In this document: positions 32,619 through 44,149 of the stretch, in pieces
How the letters are laid out: the number at the start of each line of letters is the position of its first letter
Numbering within the stretch: the first letter of the stretch is position 1
DNA from: Hygrophila difformis
Taxonomy: Eukaryota > Streptophyta > Magnoliopsida > Lamiales > Acanthaceae
Assembly (NCBI GenBank): GCA_030278955.1
Contig: JAOANR010000006.1
Coordinates: forward strand, 53,348,915 to 53,412,914
Reading direction: 5' to 3'
DNA: 64,000 bases
The notes under the pieces: model-generated
Told to the model about the DNA's origin: nothing
Seen by the model: the letters and a program-made list of their open reading frames with translations, nothing else
Databases searched by the model: none
Program-made: the position numbers and the translations under genes

Positions 32619-35101
32619 TCTAACACCCCGGATTTGATAACCCAGGCCGGGATGTCACCGCCATATCTCTCTAGCAAGACACGGATTCTACGAGCTTGCC
32701 AAAGAGATGCAAGGCTATAGGTATTGCAAAAGGGTTTAAAAACAAGTCCGGAATCTATTTAAAAAGAATAATATTAAGTATCATCCACACATATAGTAGT
32801 AGTAATAATATATCGCAGCAGAAAAATGTAATGTGGGCCGACATGGCCAAAACTCGGGATTTACATGCCCGTTACGCAAGTATCACAAAAGCAATAAAAA
32901 CAATGTTAAAGATTTTCCATCCCCCAATGCATATGCTCATGCATTATCTTCATACTCTGAAAAGAAAAGAGAAAACAACAATTTTATCAGTATATAAAAT
33001 ACTGAGTAAGTCGATCCTAACATAGCAATAAAGGGATTTAATTAGATAATTTAAAATTTCACTCCTAACATGCATTCACAAAATTTGAAGGAAATAATAT
33101 TTTAATTGTGTACTTGAACATGCATTTAATCCACAATAACAATTTAGTCATGATACGAAATTTAAAGACTTAATTTAAATGCATAATTTAAAGACATGCA
33201 AAAATAAATAAATACTTAAAAATATTAAATCTTTTATTTCCCCGTTACGTAACCATTTCTCAATGTTTTGTATAGCCGGTGATCCGGCGGCCGCAGCCGT
33301 TTCGTAAGTATCTCGTTTAGCCGGTGATCCGGCGGCCCAGTACCACTCTGGAGCCTCGGGAAATCCATACGGACAACCCGAGAGAGTAGGCCATGTATCT
33401 CCCGCCGATTGGCGTAATATCTCATCAAATTCTCTCGTCCATTATAGGCCCGAAGAGAAAGGCTAGAGGGGCACCCTGCAGAGCACTCACCCTCCACCAA
33501 AGTATCTCATGTATCGTTTAGATTTAATGTATCGGGGTTTTTCAAAAGTATAGATGTATCGTATTTCAAATCTTTGATCGTTCGTTTCGAAATTTCAAAA
33601 TCCTTCGATTTAAAAGTAACTTGGCGTCACAGTTTACGCCTTTTCAATTTAAAAATTCGGTTTAAGTCCGAAAAATCTGAAAATTTTACAGTTTATGCAA
33701 AACACCCTAACGAACAACTTTCGTGTTTTAACTTTCTCGAAATAAGTTGAGGAAACATGTCAAAAATCGAGTTTAATGCGGAAACAGTTTACTGTCCCAA
33801 AACAGATTTGTCACAGTTCGGAAAATTGGCTTTTTGACATAACAAATGGACTCCAAAAATTCTGAAATTTTAAAAACTTATACTAGACATGATTATCTAC
33901 AACTTTCATTTAGATTGTAAAGATCAAATTGGACTACAAAATATAGAAATAGACTCACTAAGTTCGGACATGTTCATAGGCTGATTTCAAACACGTTTTG
34001 TCAAAATAGTTCCTTTTCGATGCGATTTAAAATAGCAAACGTTAACGAAAATGTCTGAAATTTTTACACAACCTAGATTTATGTGTTAGAATTAAAAGTC
34101 TAGTTTTGAGTTTCTCGGATTGAATCCTCGAAATAGGAGTTTTAGGCCGATTTCAGAAACTGCGCAAGTTGGGGTTTTTAACTTCGATTTTTACGTTTCG
34201 TTACATTACGACTATACCGGACGCCCCTAAATCACCCGTATTGATATGGAAAGGCTCAACTTACAGTGGTTGTGTTCTTGAGTAGTCCTAGGGTCGCTCG
34301 GCTCGTCCAAAATCCTACGAACGGATCTACGAAACGCAAAGTTCCCGACTTTGGCCACGATCGTATTTGCAATCAACGTTTCAAGAGTTAGATTGGGGAT
34401 TTGAGAGGAAAAACGAGAATGGAAATCTGTTTGAAGGCTTACCAATGAATCTATCACTGAAATCCTTGTTCCACTCCCTTGCTTGGTCGTTGTAGGTTGC
34501 CGGAAAGTCGCCGGAAGTCCGTCGGAAGTTCGTCGGGAGAGTGTTTTGGCTTGGGAGAGTTTGAGAGAGCTTTAGGAGGCTGTTGTGACTGCTTATGGGG
34601 TGCGGAGACAACCCTAGGTCGACCTTATTCACCTTCCCCCGTCCAAAATCCACTTTCCAAAGTCGGGGGGTCGAATTATGGTAAGAAATCGCCGAAAACG
34701 CGCAACTTGCCAAAACCCATGGAGCCACGCGGGGTTGGCGCGCCTTTCGGCCAAAACCCGCCCGGCCAGCTCGCGGTCCCCGCCTGGACTGCGGTCCGGG
34801 CGGGTCCGTGCGATCCGATCCGTCGGGTCTTTTTCTCCTCTCTTTCGGACTTCTATCCTTCCACGTTTTCGCGCTCGATTTTCCGGGTCATTTTCGGATT
34901 ATGCTTCTCATCATAAATTTATTCCGTCTCAATTCGATTTCATGCTTGAAATCTTAAGACCGTCGGTTTTGGTCCGTCGGGTTCTAATTCGTCGTCCTTT
35001 GACTTCCGTGCATTTCCGCGTCTACGGGTTCTCGGAGACAAAACCTCCTCTCCTATTGGATTAATTCCTATTTTTATATTCTAAAATTTACGGGTATTAC
35101 A
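32619..35101 (-). repeat. 3' LTR of Gypsy element 2 (2,483 bp)
   Basis: Aligns along its whole length with 41649-44149. The canonical TG at its left end is TC. It lacks an 18-bp stretch near 33339 that the other copy has. It holds two copies of a CCGGTGATCCGG-containing motif near 33273-33340. Confidence 0.95.
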
Positions 35102-35118
35102 GTCTACCCCCCCCTTAA
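35102..35118 (-). promoter_or_regulatory. Polypurine tract of Gypsy element 2
   Basis: The minus strand reads TTAAGGGGGGGGTAGAC and abuts TGTAATACCC of the 3' LTR. A TTCGAGGACGAAGTT sequence just before it is usual at this point in chromoviruses. Confidence 0.88.
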
Positions 35119-35387
35119 GAACCAACTTCGTCCTCGAAGTTGCACTTCATCCTCTCGTGAGTTCGGGAATTGTTTGATTAAGCGATTGTATTATTGTGTG
35201 TCGTTGTTTGTTATTACTTGACTGAACCCAGAATTGAAATTTCCGAGTTGCCTACGTACCCCGTGAAGGGATCAAGTCATTACGTAGTTCAAAACAATTT
35301 GAATTTGTTTATTTGGGGTACAAAGTATTCGTACAAAATATCCGGAACTATTCGGGTTGTCACATCCTCCCCCTCTTAAGATTACAG
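35119..35387 (-). repeat. Relic of a second LTR start and second polypurine tract
   Basis: On the minus strand, just after the gag-pol stop, AAGAGGGGGAGGA (35376-35365) is followed by TGTGACAACCC and then AAATTCAAATTGTTTTGAAC and a CCCTTCACGGGGTACGTAGGC stretch. These match the start of the element 3 LTR (46608 onward) by eye. The match fades after about 200 bases, before the element's own tract and LTR. Confidence 0.8.
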
Positions 35388-38300
35388 TTATGTCCCCATA
35401 ACTGTTGTTGCACTGTCTTGGAATAGGGTTGGGTAACGATCCTTCATGTCTGCCTCTAGCTCCCACGTTGCCGTCTCGGCTTCGTGGTTAGACCAAAGAA
35501 CCTTAACCATTCTCACGGTCTTATTCCTTGTTACCCTCTCCTTCTTGTCGAGTATTCGCACCGGAATTTCTTCGTAGCTTAAGTCATCGTCCAGCTCAAT
35601 TTCCTCCGGTTGGAGTATGTGGGTCGGATCATGGACGTATTTCTTCAGTTGCGAGACGTGGAACACGTCGTGGACACGAGCAAATTGTGGCGGTAATGCT
35701 AGTCGGTATGCAAGATTCCCCACTCTTTCTAGGATCTCGTATGGTCCTATGTACCGTGGGCTCAATTTTCCCCGCTTGCCAAAGCGCATCACACCCTTCA
35801 TCGGTGATACCTTTAACATGACCTTATCGCCTATTTTGAATTCTAAATCTTGCCGTCTCACGTCGGCATAGCTCTTTTGCCGGTCTTGCGCGGCTCTCAT
35901 CTTTCCTTGGATTATTTTGACTTGTTGAGCCATGTCCTCAACAAGTTGCGGTCCAATTACCATAGTCCTCTCGCCCTCTTCCCAGCTCAATGGGCTTCGG
36001 CATTTGCGTCCATACAGTGCCTCGAAAGGTGCCATGCCAATGCTAGCATGGTAGCTGTTGTTGTAGGAAAATTCGATCAAGGGTAAGTGATTTTCCCAAC
36101 TTCCTTTAAACTCTAATACGCATGCCCTCAGCATGTCTTCCAAAGTTTGGATCGTTCTTTCCGTTTGTCCATCCGTCATGGGATGGAACGCGGTACTCAT
36201 CTTAATCTTCGTACCGAGGGCTTCTTGTAGTTTTGTCCAAAAATGTGAGACGAATCTACTGTCTCTGTTCGAGATGATGTCATGTGGTACTCCATGTCGT
36301 CGTACCACGTTGTCGACATATGCCCTTGCCAATTGGTCCATGGACCAGGTATCCTTCATAGGGATAAATATGGCAACTTTTGTCAACCTATCCACGATCA
36401 CCCAGATTTTATTCATCCCCTTCGGTGAACGTGGTAACCCCGAAACGAAGTCCATTGAAATGCTATCCCATTTCCAACTTGGGATTTCCAATGGCTGCAT
36501 TAATCCTAAGGGTTTCTGCCGTACGGCCTTGACCTTCTGGCAGGTGAGGCATCTTGCCACAAACTCGGCTATTTCTCTCTTCATGTTCGGCCACCAATAG
36601 TTCTTCTTTATGTCCTTGTATAGCTTCTCGCCTCCGGGATGGACCGAGTATGGGGTATTATGGCCTTCCTCCATCACTCTTTGCTTCAGGTCCTCGCATT
36701 TTCGCGGTATGCACCACCTTCCCTTGAAGCGGATGCTTCCGTCCTCATGGATTTTAAAATCCATTGCCTTTCCTTCAGCAATGCTCTTCCTAATTTCCTC
36801 CAGCTTTTCATCACCTTGTTGTGCTAGTCGTATCTCATCGAGTATGGTAGATCCTACTACCATCGTGTTGACGACCTCACTTACTTCGCCAGAGTGTACC
36901 AACTCCAGACTTAATTTTGCCAAGTCTCTGTACAACTCGGCCGGTACCACAAGTGAACTCACCACGTGTTGAGTCTTTCGACTCAAGGCATCGGCCACCA
37001 CGTTGGCTTTTCCTTCATGATACGCGATCTCCAGGTCGTAATCCTTAATCAGCTCCAACCATCTCCTTTGCCTCAAATTCAGCTCTTTTTGCGTGAATAT
37101 ATACTTGAGGCTCTTATGGTCGGTGAACATCCGACACTTTCGCCCATAGAGGTAGTGCCTCCATATCTTTAGAGCGAACACGACTGCGGCTAGCTCCAAA
37201 TCGTGCGTCGGATAGTTCTCTTCGTGTGGCTTTAGTTGACGTGATGCGTATGCTATAACCCTTTGATCTTGCATTAGCACGCATCCCAATCCTTCCTTCG
37301 AGGCGTCGCTGTACACCTCGAAGTCTCCATCCTCCGACGGTAATGCCAACACTGGCGCTGTGGTAAGTCGTTCCTTCAATTCTTGGAATGCGGAATCACA
37401 CTCACTGGTCCAGTCGTATTTTGCCCCTTTCTTTAACAGCTGTGTCAATGGGCGAGCGATCTTTGAGAAATCCTTCACAAACCTGCGGTAGTATCCCGCC
37501 AATCCGAGAAAACTTCTTATCTCGGTTGGATTCTTTGGTGGCACCCATTCGGTCACTGCCGAGATCTTTGCTGGGTCTACTGCCACTCCGTTGGCGGATA
37601 CGATATGTCCCAGAAATGCCACTTCCTTTAGCCAGAAGTCGCATTTGGACAGCTTGCCATACAGCTGATTTACTCGTAAGATCCCTAACACTTTGTGTAA
37701 GTGTTCGGAATGTTCTTCTTCGCTTTTCGAGTAGATCAGGATGTCATCTATGAACACCACTACACATTGATCTAATAGTTCTCGAAACACGTTATTCATG
37801 AGATTCATGAACATTGCTGGGGCGTTCATCAGCCCGAATGACAGCACCGTGAATTCGTAGTGCCCGTAGCGAGTTCTGAACGCCGTCTTTGGGATATCCT
37901 TTTCGGCGATCCTTAACTGGTGATATCCTGATCGCAAGTCGATCTTTGAAAATACTGAAGCTCCCTTCAGTTGGTCGAACAAGTCCTCGATTCTGGGCAA
38001 CGGGTACTTGTTCTTGACCGTGACTTGGTTAAGTCCTCTATAATCGATGCATAGTCGTAGACCTCCATCTTTCTTCTTAACGAATAAGACCGGGGCTCCC
38101 CATGGGGACGTGCTCGGCCTTATGTAGCCCTTCTCTAGCAACTCCTCGAGTTGTTCCTTTAGCTCCTTCATTTCTAGCGGCGCCATACGGTAAGGAGCCT
38201 TTGAGACAGGCTCCGTTCCCGGGATGAGATCTATGGTGAATTCCAGATCTCTCTCAGGCGGCATGCCGGGAACGTCTTCCGAAAATACATCCGGGTATTC

Positions 38301-40046
38301 TCTCACCACCGGAATGTTATCCACCTTGATCTCTTCGGCCTCAAGGTTGTGAATGTAGCATGCATATAATGCGTAACCCTTACGCATTAAGCTACATAGC
38401 TTCATGGCGTTAACTATCTTGGTAGACTTCTTAGGGGGTTGGGAGTAAAAGATGACTCTCCTTCCCCTACTCTTTGACAACGTGATCTTTTGTTTTTGGC
38501 AATCGATCACGGCTTTATATTGGGCTAGCCAATCCATCCCTAGTATGACGTCAAAATCCTGTAGTTCGAATTCTACCAAGTTCGCAAAAAACTCTACGTT
38601 CTTTATAACTATCGGAATTCCGTTATATCGCTTAGAGCATGATACTACCTCTCCCGATGGAAGTTGAATCCCTAAGTTAATCAATTCGCACTTAGGTAGA
38701 TCTAGTTTAGGTAAGACTTTAGATGATATTATCGAACAACTAGCTCCTGAGTCAAACAGAACTCTAAGGGGTGTACTTAAGACATGGAACGTACCTCCCA
38801 TTACGTCCCCCTGCATAGGCACATCTGCCTCATTGATGACATTCAATCGCCCCATTGGGCGTCCCGGGTTGCCTTGCTGATCCCGGTTCGGGTTCTGATT
38901 CTGTTGCTGATTTGGATTCTGTGGGGGACGTTGATTCTGATGGAGATTCTGGTTTTGAGGGGGTCTATACCCCTGGTTGTTTCCATTCCGTCCATCCTGG
39001 TTGCGAGGCTGAGTTGGCCCCGTGCCCAAGTCCTCCCTCTTGGTGATGTTTTCCAATCGAGTGCGGCACTCATTCGCCATGTGGCCGATGAGACCACACC
39101 TGTAGCAGGCGCCCTGTTGGGGGCACCCTCTGGCCAAATGAGGCCTGCCGCATCTCGGGCAAGGTGGTACCGGGTTACCCCGGAAAAGGGTTCTATCGTC
39201 ATATCCTCTGTTGTTGTTTTGAGGGGGTCTGTTCAGATCTCCCCGAAAGTTGTTCCCTACAGCATTGTTACCGGAACGGTTGTCTCTACTCCTCTTATCC
39301 TGTCCCTGAGATCCTCGACTGGGTTCTCCGCTCACTTTCCTTTTTAGTTGTTGCACCCTTGCAACAGCTACCGCACGATCATACACCGATTGCAGGTCTG
39401 GGTATGGGACGCCAGTGATCACCTCTCGTATAGCCAAGTTTAGCCCCATTTCAAATTTCTGTGCCTTCTCCACATCTGTCGGCACGAGTCTCGGTGCGAA
39501 ACGCACCAACTCCTTGAAACGGGTGTAATATTCCTGGACTGTTTGCCCTCCTTGCTTCAGAGATAAGAACTCCTCGTACATGGCTGACTTTGTGCTCATG
39601 GGATAAAAACGATCCCTGATCAGACCCATGAATTCTTCCCAAGAATAGGGTTCCTCGTCCTCGGCTAACTTATCTTGCATGGCACGCCACCAGTCATCCG
39701 CCTCCCCTCCGAGATAGTACGATGCCACAGGCACCTTCTCGCCAGTTGGGCACTTCACCGCGTTTAGTAGCTTGTCGAATGTTCGGATCCATTCTTCAAG
39801 TTTAGCCGGGTCCTCTTCTCCGGCGTAGTTTGGCGGACGATATGAGTTCACCATAACTAAGTAGTTAATGCGGGCCTCGGGTGGAGGTACCGCAGTGGCC
39901 TGGCCTTGGTTCACATGCGCGTTCCCTATCGCAATGAGAACCTCTTCTAGAGTGCGTAGGCGCGCGTCCATGTTGTTTGGCATAGGGTTTGCCGGCTCCT
40001 CTTGAGCATGTACCCCTTCGCCGGGTATAGGCCTTTCTGGTTGCAT
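35388..40046 (-). CDS. Chromovirus gag-pol polyprotein (integrase Asp changed to Asn)
   Basis: The open frame extends back to 40121 without an ATG; the first in-frame ATG is at 40046, giving 1,552 aa. An ATG in another frame at 40105 ([10 protein letters not shown]) might be the original gag start followed by a frameshift. Order: gag (about 75-240); [13 protein letters not shown] and the zinc knuckle [14 protein letters not shown] (about 314-327); protease [10 protein letters not shown] (about 430); RT with [11 protein letters not shown] and FIDDILIYS (about 765-772); RNase H with [11 protein letters not shown] (about 912); integrase zinc finger HPGG..CLTCQK; integrase core; and a chromodomain-like C-terminus ([14 protein letters not shown] and [16 protein letters not shown]). 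The integrase core has SMDF and GQTERT, but the motif SDRD reads SNRD (36267-36269). The changed residue lies exactly 35 residues before the Glu, so it is the catalytic Asp. The frame is open but integration activity is doubtful. Confidence 0.94.
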   Translation of the reverse strand: MQPERPIPGEGVHAQEEPANPMPNNMDARLRTLEEVLIAIGNAHVNQGQATAVPPPEARINYLVMVNSYRPPNYAGEEDPAKLEEWIRTFDKLLNAVKCPTGEKVPVASYYLGGEADDWWRAMQDKLAEDEEPYSWEEFMGLIRDRFYPMSTKSAMYEEFLSLKQGGQTVQEYYTRFKELVRFAPRLVPTDVEKAQKFEMGLNLAIREVITGVPYPDLQSVYDRAVAVARVQQLKRKVSGEPSRGSQGQDKRSRDNRSGNNAVGNNFRGDLNRPPQNNNRGYDDRTLFRGNPVPPCPRCGRPHLARGCPQQGACYRCGLIGHMANECRTRLENITKREDLGTGPTQPRNQDGRNGNNQGYRPPQNQNLHQNQRPPQNPNQQQNQNPNRDQQGNPGRPMGRLNVINEADVPMQGDVMGGTFHVLSTPLRVLFDSGASCSIISSKVLPKLDLPKCELINLGIQLPSGEVVSCSKRYNGIPIVIKNVEFFANLVEFELQDFDVILGMDWLAQYKAVIDCQKQKITLSKSRGRRVIFYSQPPKKSTKIVNAMKLCSLMRKGYALYACYIHNLEAEEIKVDNIPVVREYPDVFSEDVPGMPPERDLEFTIDLIPGTEPVSKAPYRMAPLEMKELKEQLEELLEKGYIRPSTSPWGAPVLFVKKKDGGLRLCIDYRGLNQVTVKNKYPLPRIEDLFDQLKGASVFSKIDLRSGYHQLRIAEKDIPKTAFRTRYGHYEFTVLSFGLMNAPAMFMNLMNNVFRELLDQCVVVFIDDILIYSKSEEEHSEHLHKVLGILRVNQLYGKLSKCDFWLKEVAFLGHIVSANGVAVDPAKISAVTEWVPPKNPTEIRSFLGLAGYYRRFVKDFSKIARPLTQLLKKGAKYDWTSECDSAFQELKERLTTAPVLALPSEDGDFEVYSDASKEGLGCVLMQDQRVIAYASRQLKPHEENYPTHDLELAAVVFALKIWRHYLYGRKCRMFTDHKSLKYIFTQKELNLRQRRWLELIKDYDLEIAYHEGKANVVADALSRKTQHVVSSLVVPAELYRDLAKLSLELVHSGEVSEVVNTMVVGSTILDEIRLAQQGDEKLEEIRKSIAEGKAMDFKIHEDGSIRFKGRWCIPRKCEDLKQRVMEEGHNTPYSVHPGGEKLYKDIKKNYWWPNMKREIAEFVARCLTCQKVKAVRQKPLGLMQPLEIPSWKWDSISMDFVSGLPRSPKGMNKIWVIVDRLTKVAIFIPMKDTWSMDQLARAYVDNVVRRHGVPHDIISNRDSRFVSHFWTKLQEALGTKIKMSTAFHPMTDGQTERTIQTLEDMLRACVLEFKGSWENHLPLIEFSYNNSYHASIGMAPFEALYGRKCRSPLSWEEGERTMVIGPQLVEDMAQQVKIIQGKMRAAQDRQKSYADVRRQDLEFKIGDKVMLKVSPMKGVMRFGKRGKLSPRYIGPYEILERVGNLAYRLALPPQFARVHDVFHVSQLKKYVHDPTHILQPEEIELDDDLSYEEIPVRILDKKERVTRNKTVRMVKVLWSNHEAETATWELEADMKDRYPTLFQDSATTVMGT

Positions 40047-40720
40047 AGGGGTTTCGTTGGTTTTGGAGTAGTGGGCTGGGCGCGTGGTCTGTCTCTCGGT
40101 GCCATGCTGTCGCAAGAACAAGAGAGTTTAGATTCTTTTTGTTGGAGTATTATATAATGCTTATAAAATAATTTAATTAAATAAATGACGATATTAACAG
40201 GTATTAGTCTACTGGAGCCTGTTAGTATAGGTTGTTGGGATTTAGCGTATCGTTTGTTGTTATTTGGGGTTGGTCCTACTTGTTGTTTTGTTTTTTTTTT
40301 TGTTTTGTTTCGTTTTGTTTTGTTTTTGTTTTTTTTTTTTCGTGAGCAGTAACCTGTTCAGGTTTTTTTTTTGAGACCTTAGGGTTCAGGGTGTTGGGGC
40401 TTAGGGTTGGAGATACCCTTGCTCGATGATTATCTCCATATAATGAATATATATATATATATATATTTACATATTTAAGCTATTTATTACTACTTGTATT
40501 TTTGTTTAGTTGTTATCTATAGGTCCTTGATTATTATTACCTTGTTCATTTGTTTGATCGGGCTTTAACAAGGTGTTCGAAGAGAAATAATTTGATTAAA
40601 ATGTAAGGAATACTTTAAATTTACTTGTATAAAATGAATGCTTGTAGATTTATTACTCAAGAGAAAAATTTTCAGTTGATTACAAGCATTCGTAACAGGA
40701 ATGAAATAGTAGTGCTGGTA
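40047..40720 (-). other. Leader between upstream ORF and gag
   Basis: Non-coding on present evidence. Contains T-rich runs (40290-40375), telomere-like pieces (TTAGGGTTCAGGG and CTTAGGGTTGG near 40379-40411) and an (AT)n run (40448-40466). It resembles 50129-50480 of element 3 in reverse orientation. Confidence 0.6.
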
Positions 40721-41173
40721 CTAGTTTGAAAGAAAAGGGAACATAGATAGTAGTGCATCAGTATCGGCTCCAAGTCTAGAGAGCATGGGTAGGTGCATCC
40801 TCGATGGGATCGTCTCCGTCGCTGGGTATGTCAATCGGTGCTGCAGCATTAGGGTGAGGTCCCGGGTTCTGAAGGACCCCTCGTCAATCTCGTTGGCTAA
40901 GGTAGTCAACTCCCAGGCTACGTTCCCTATTTGTTCCTCCAAGTCATCACCCTTGTCTTGGAGTTGGGCCACTTGGGCTTGGAGCTGCGTGACTTGATTT
41001 TGCAGCTGGGTTATGTTATGATGATCGGTCTCCCTAAGATGCCCCAGATGGGCCACTTGGCCCTCTAGTTGTCCTACTCGAGTCTTGAAATAGTTGATAT
41101 GTTGTTGGGACTCTAAGTACGCGTTAGTCAGTTTCATCATCAAGTTGACCATGTTCGTGTTGGGTTCGGCCAT
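40721..41173 (-). CDS. Upstream ORF of Gypsy element 2, coiled-coil-like protein (150 aa)
   Basis: The ATG at 41173 opens MAEPNTNMVNLMMKLTNAYL. The middle is a heptad-like run of Gln, Leu and Val (NQVTQLQAQVAQLQDKGDDL) that predicts a coiled coil. No enzyme motif, signal peptide or membrane segment is seen. It lies between the primer binding site and gag, in the same direction. Element 3 has a clear homologue at 49731-50128, so the protein is shared by two related elements and was probably under selection at some time. It could be an accessory or gag-like structural protein; I do not recognise a named family. Confidence 0.65.
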   Translation of the reverse strand: MAEPNTNMVNLMMKLTNAYLESQQHINYFKTRVGQLEGQVAHLGHLRETDHHNITQLQNQVTQLQAQVAQLQDKGDDLEEQIGNVAWELTTLANEIDEGSFRTRDLTLMLQHRLTYPATETIPSRMHLPMLSRLGADTDALLSMFPFLSN

Positions 41174-41633
41174 CTAGTGTCAACAAGGAGGTTAGAGTTA
41201 GAGTATGTTTCGAATAAAAGTCAAGATATGTAGGAATTTAAATCTATATGGATATGCACATGCAATCCCCCCCCAAAATTTAATTTGATGCATTTTTAAT
41301 TTAAATTTAATCATGGTTTAAGTAATTTAAAAAGTTAGGCCTTTATATTGGCCAAAAGTAATAATTTGGACTTAAGAAGTAAAAACATGGGTATTTCGGC
41401 CGAAATGGTTGGGCTTAAAATAAATAATTATAATTATTGGGTCAAAATAATTTAACCCCCTTTGGGCTCAAAATATTATACTAATTGGATAGGAAAATTT
41501 TTGGGCTCAAATTTTGGGCTAAAATAATAATACTAGTAGTCTTAAAAATAATAATGATAATAATAAATTTAAAAATAATACTCAGTTCGAAATATTTTAA
41601 AATAATAATAATAGTAGCTTTAAAATATTCCGG
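41174..41633. other. Leader between 5' LTR and upstream ORF
   Basis: AT-rich and non-coding, with runs such as AATAATAATAATAG. Similar in position and content to 49384-49730 of element 3. Confidence 0.55.
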
Positions 41634-41645
41634 TCTCTGATACCA
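41634..41645 (-). promoter_or_regulatory. Primer binding site, initiator tRNA-Met type
   Basis: The minus strand reads TGGTATCAGAGA, three bases inside the 5' LTR (41649). It is the standard type for chromoviruses. Confidence 0.88.
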
Positions 41646-41648
41646 ACT

Positions 41649-44149
41649 TGTAACACCCCGGATTTGATAACCCAGGCCGGGATGTCACCACCACATCTCT
41701 CTAGCAAGACACGGATTCTCCGAACTTGCCAAAGAGATGCAAGGCTATAGGTATTGCAAAAGGGTTTAAAAACAAGTCCGGAATCTATTTAAAAATAATA
41801 ATATTAAGTATCATCCACACATATAGTAGTAGTAATAATATATCGCAGCGGAAAAATGTAATGTGGGCCGACATGGCCAAAACTCGGGATTTACATGCCC
41901 GTTATGCAAGTATCACAAAAGCAATAAAAACAATGTTAAAGATTTTCCATCCCCCAATGCATATGCTCATGCATTATCTTCATACTCTGAAAAGAAAAGA
42001 GAACAACAATTTTATCAGTATATAAAATACTGAGTAAGTCGATCCTAACATAGCAATAAAGGGATTTAAATAGATAATTTAAAATTTCACTCCTAACATG
42101 CATTCACAAAATTTGAAGGAAATAATATTTTAATTGTGTACTTGAACATGCATTTAATCCACAATAACAATTTAGTCATGATACGAAATTTAAAGACTTA
42201 ATTTAAATGCATAATTTAAAGACATGCAAAAATAAATAAATACTTAAAAATATTAAATCTTTTATTTCCCCGTTACGTAACCATTTCTCAATGTTTTGTA
42301 TAGCCGGTGATCCGGCGGCCGCAGCCGTTTCGTAAGTATCTCGTTTAGCCGGTGATCCGGCGGCCGCAGCCGTATCTGCCATACCCAGTACCACTCCGGA
42401 GCCTCGGGAAATCCATACGGACAACCCGAGAGAGTAGGCCATGTATCTCCCGCCGATTGGCGTAATATCTCATCAAATTCTCTCGTCCATTATAGGCCCG
42501 AAGAGAAAGGCTAGAGGGGCACCCTGCAGAGCACTCACCCTCCACCAAAGTATCTCATGTATCGTTTAGATTTAATGTATCGGGGTTTTTCAAAAGTATA
42601 GATGTATCGTATTTCAAATCTTTGATCGTTCGTTTCGAAATTTCAAAATCCTTCGATTTAAAAGTAATTTGGCGTCACAGTTTACGCCTTTTCAATTTAA
42701 TAATTCGGTTTAAGTCCGAAAAATCTGAAAATTTCACAGTTTATGCAAAACACCCTAACAAACAACTTTCGTGTTTTAACTTTCTCGAAATAAGTTGAGG
42801 AAACATGTCAAAAATCGAGTTTAATGCGGAAACAGTTTACTGTCCCAAAACAGATTTGTCACAGTTCGGAAAATTGGCTTTTTGACATATCAAATGGACT
42901 CCAAAAATTCTGAAATTTTAAAAACATATACTAGACATGCTTATCTACAACTTTCATTTAGATTATAAAGATCAAATCGGACTACAAAATATAGAAATAG
43001 ACTCAGTAAGTTCGGACATGTTCATAGGCAGATTTCAAACACGTTTTGTCAAAACAGTTTCTTTTCGATGCGATTTAAAATAGCAAACATTAACGAAAAT
43101 GTCTGAAATTTTTACACAACCTAGATTTATGTGTTAGGATTAAAAGTCTAGTTTTGAGTTTCTCGGATTGAATCCTTGAAATAGGAGTTTTAGGCCGATT
43201 TCAGAAACTGCGCAAGTTGGGGTTTTTAACTTTGATTTTTACGTTTCGTTACATTACGACTATACCGGACGCCCCTAAATCAACCGTATTGATATGGAAA
43301 GGCTCAACTTACAGTGGTTGTGTTCTTGAGTAGTCCTAGGGTCGCTCGGCTCGTCCAAAATCCTACGAACGGATCTACGAAACGCAAAGTTCCCGACTTT
43401 GGCCACGATCGTATTTGCAATCAACGATTCAAGAGTTAGATTGGGGATTTGAGAGGAAAAACGAGAATGGAAATCTGTTTGAAGGCTTACCAATGAATCT
43501 ATCACTGAAATCCTTGTTCCACTCCCTTGCTTGGTCGTTGTAGGTTGCCGGAAAGTCGCCGGAAGTCCGTCGGAAGTTCGTCGGGAGAGTGTTTTGGCTT
43601 GGGAGAGTTTGAGAGAGCTTTAGGAGGCTGTTGTGACTGCTTATGGGGTGGGGAGACAACCCTAGGTCGACCTTATTCACCTTCCCCCGTCCAAAATCCA
43701 CTTTCCAAAGTCGGGGGGTCGAATTATGGTAAGAAATCGCCGAAAACGCGCAACTTGCCAAAACCTTTGGAGCCACGCGGGGTTGGCGTGCCTTTTGGCC
43801 AAACCCCGCCCGGCCAGCACGCGGTCCCCGCCTGGACTGTGGTCCGGGCGGGTCCGTGCGATCCGATCCGTCGGGTCTTTTTCTCCTCTCTTTCGGACTT
43901 CTATCCTTCCACGTTTTCGCGCTCGATTTTCCGGGTCATTTTCGGATTATGCTTCTCATCATAAATTTATTCTGTCTCAATTCGATTTCATGCTTGAAAT
44001 CTTAAGACCGTCGGTTTTGGTCCGTCGGGTTCTAATTCGTCGTCCTTTGACTTCCGTGCATTTCCGCGTCTATGGGTTCTCGGAAACAAAACCTCCTCTC
44101 CTATTGGATTAATTCCTATTTTTATATTCTAAAATTTACGAGTATTACA
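41649..44149 (-). repeat. 5' LTR of Gypsy element 2 (2,501 bp)
   Basis: Runs from TGTAACACCCC to GTATTACA on the plus strand. Two 28-bp copies of a TAGCCGGTGATCCGGC..GCAGCCGT motif (42301-42328, 42346-42373) lie about 650 bp from the end that faces the primer binding site. Confidence 0.95.

Larger units (their letters stand above)
32619..44149 (-). mobile_element. Gypsy element 2: chromovirus (Tekay/Del-like)
   Basis: LTRs at 41649-44149 (5') and 32619-35101 (3') flank a tRNA-Met-type primer binding site, an extra upstream ORF, a 1,552-codon gag-pol ending in a chromodomain-like tail, and a polypurine tract. The 5-bp target duplication TTTTC is exact (32614-32618 and 44150-44154), and the LINE reading frame rejoins across it. 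The left LTR starts TC instead of TG. Between pol and the 3' LTR lies a relic of a different LTR (35119-35364). Over the first about 450 bp the LTRs differ by roughly 2 percent by eye, so the insertion is fairly recent. Confidence 0.95.

Noticed and set aside
32619..32620. TC in place of TG at the left LTR end as a wrong border
   Set aside because: The exact TTTTC duplication and the rejoined LINE frame fix the border here, so TC is a point mutation.
34381..35064. Frames of 115-145 codons in the LTRs of Gypsy element 2 (also 43429-44112)
   Set aside because: Located in LTR sequence on both strands with no recognisable domain; probably chance in GC-richer DNA.
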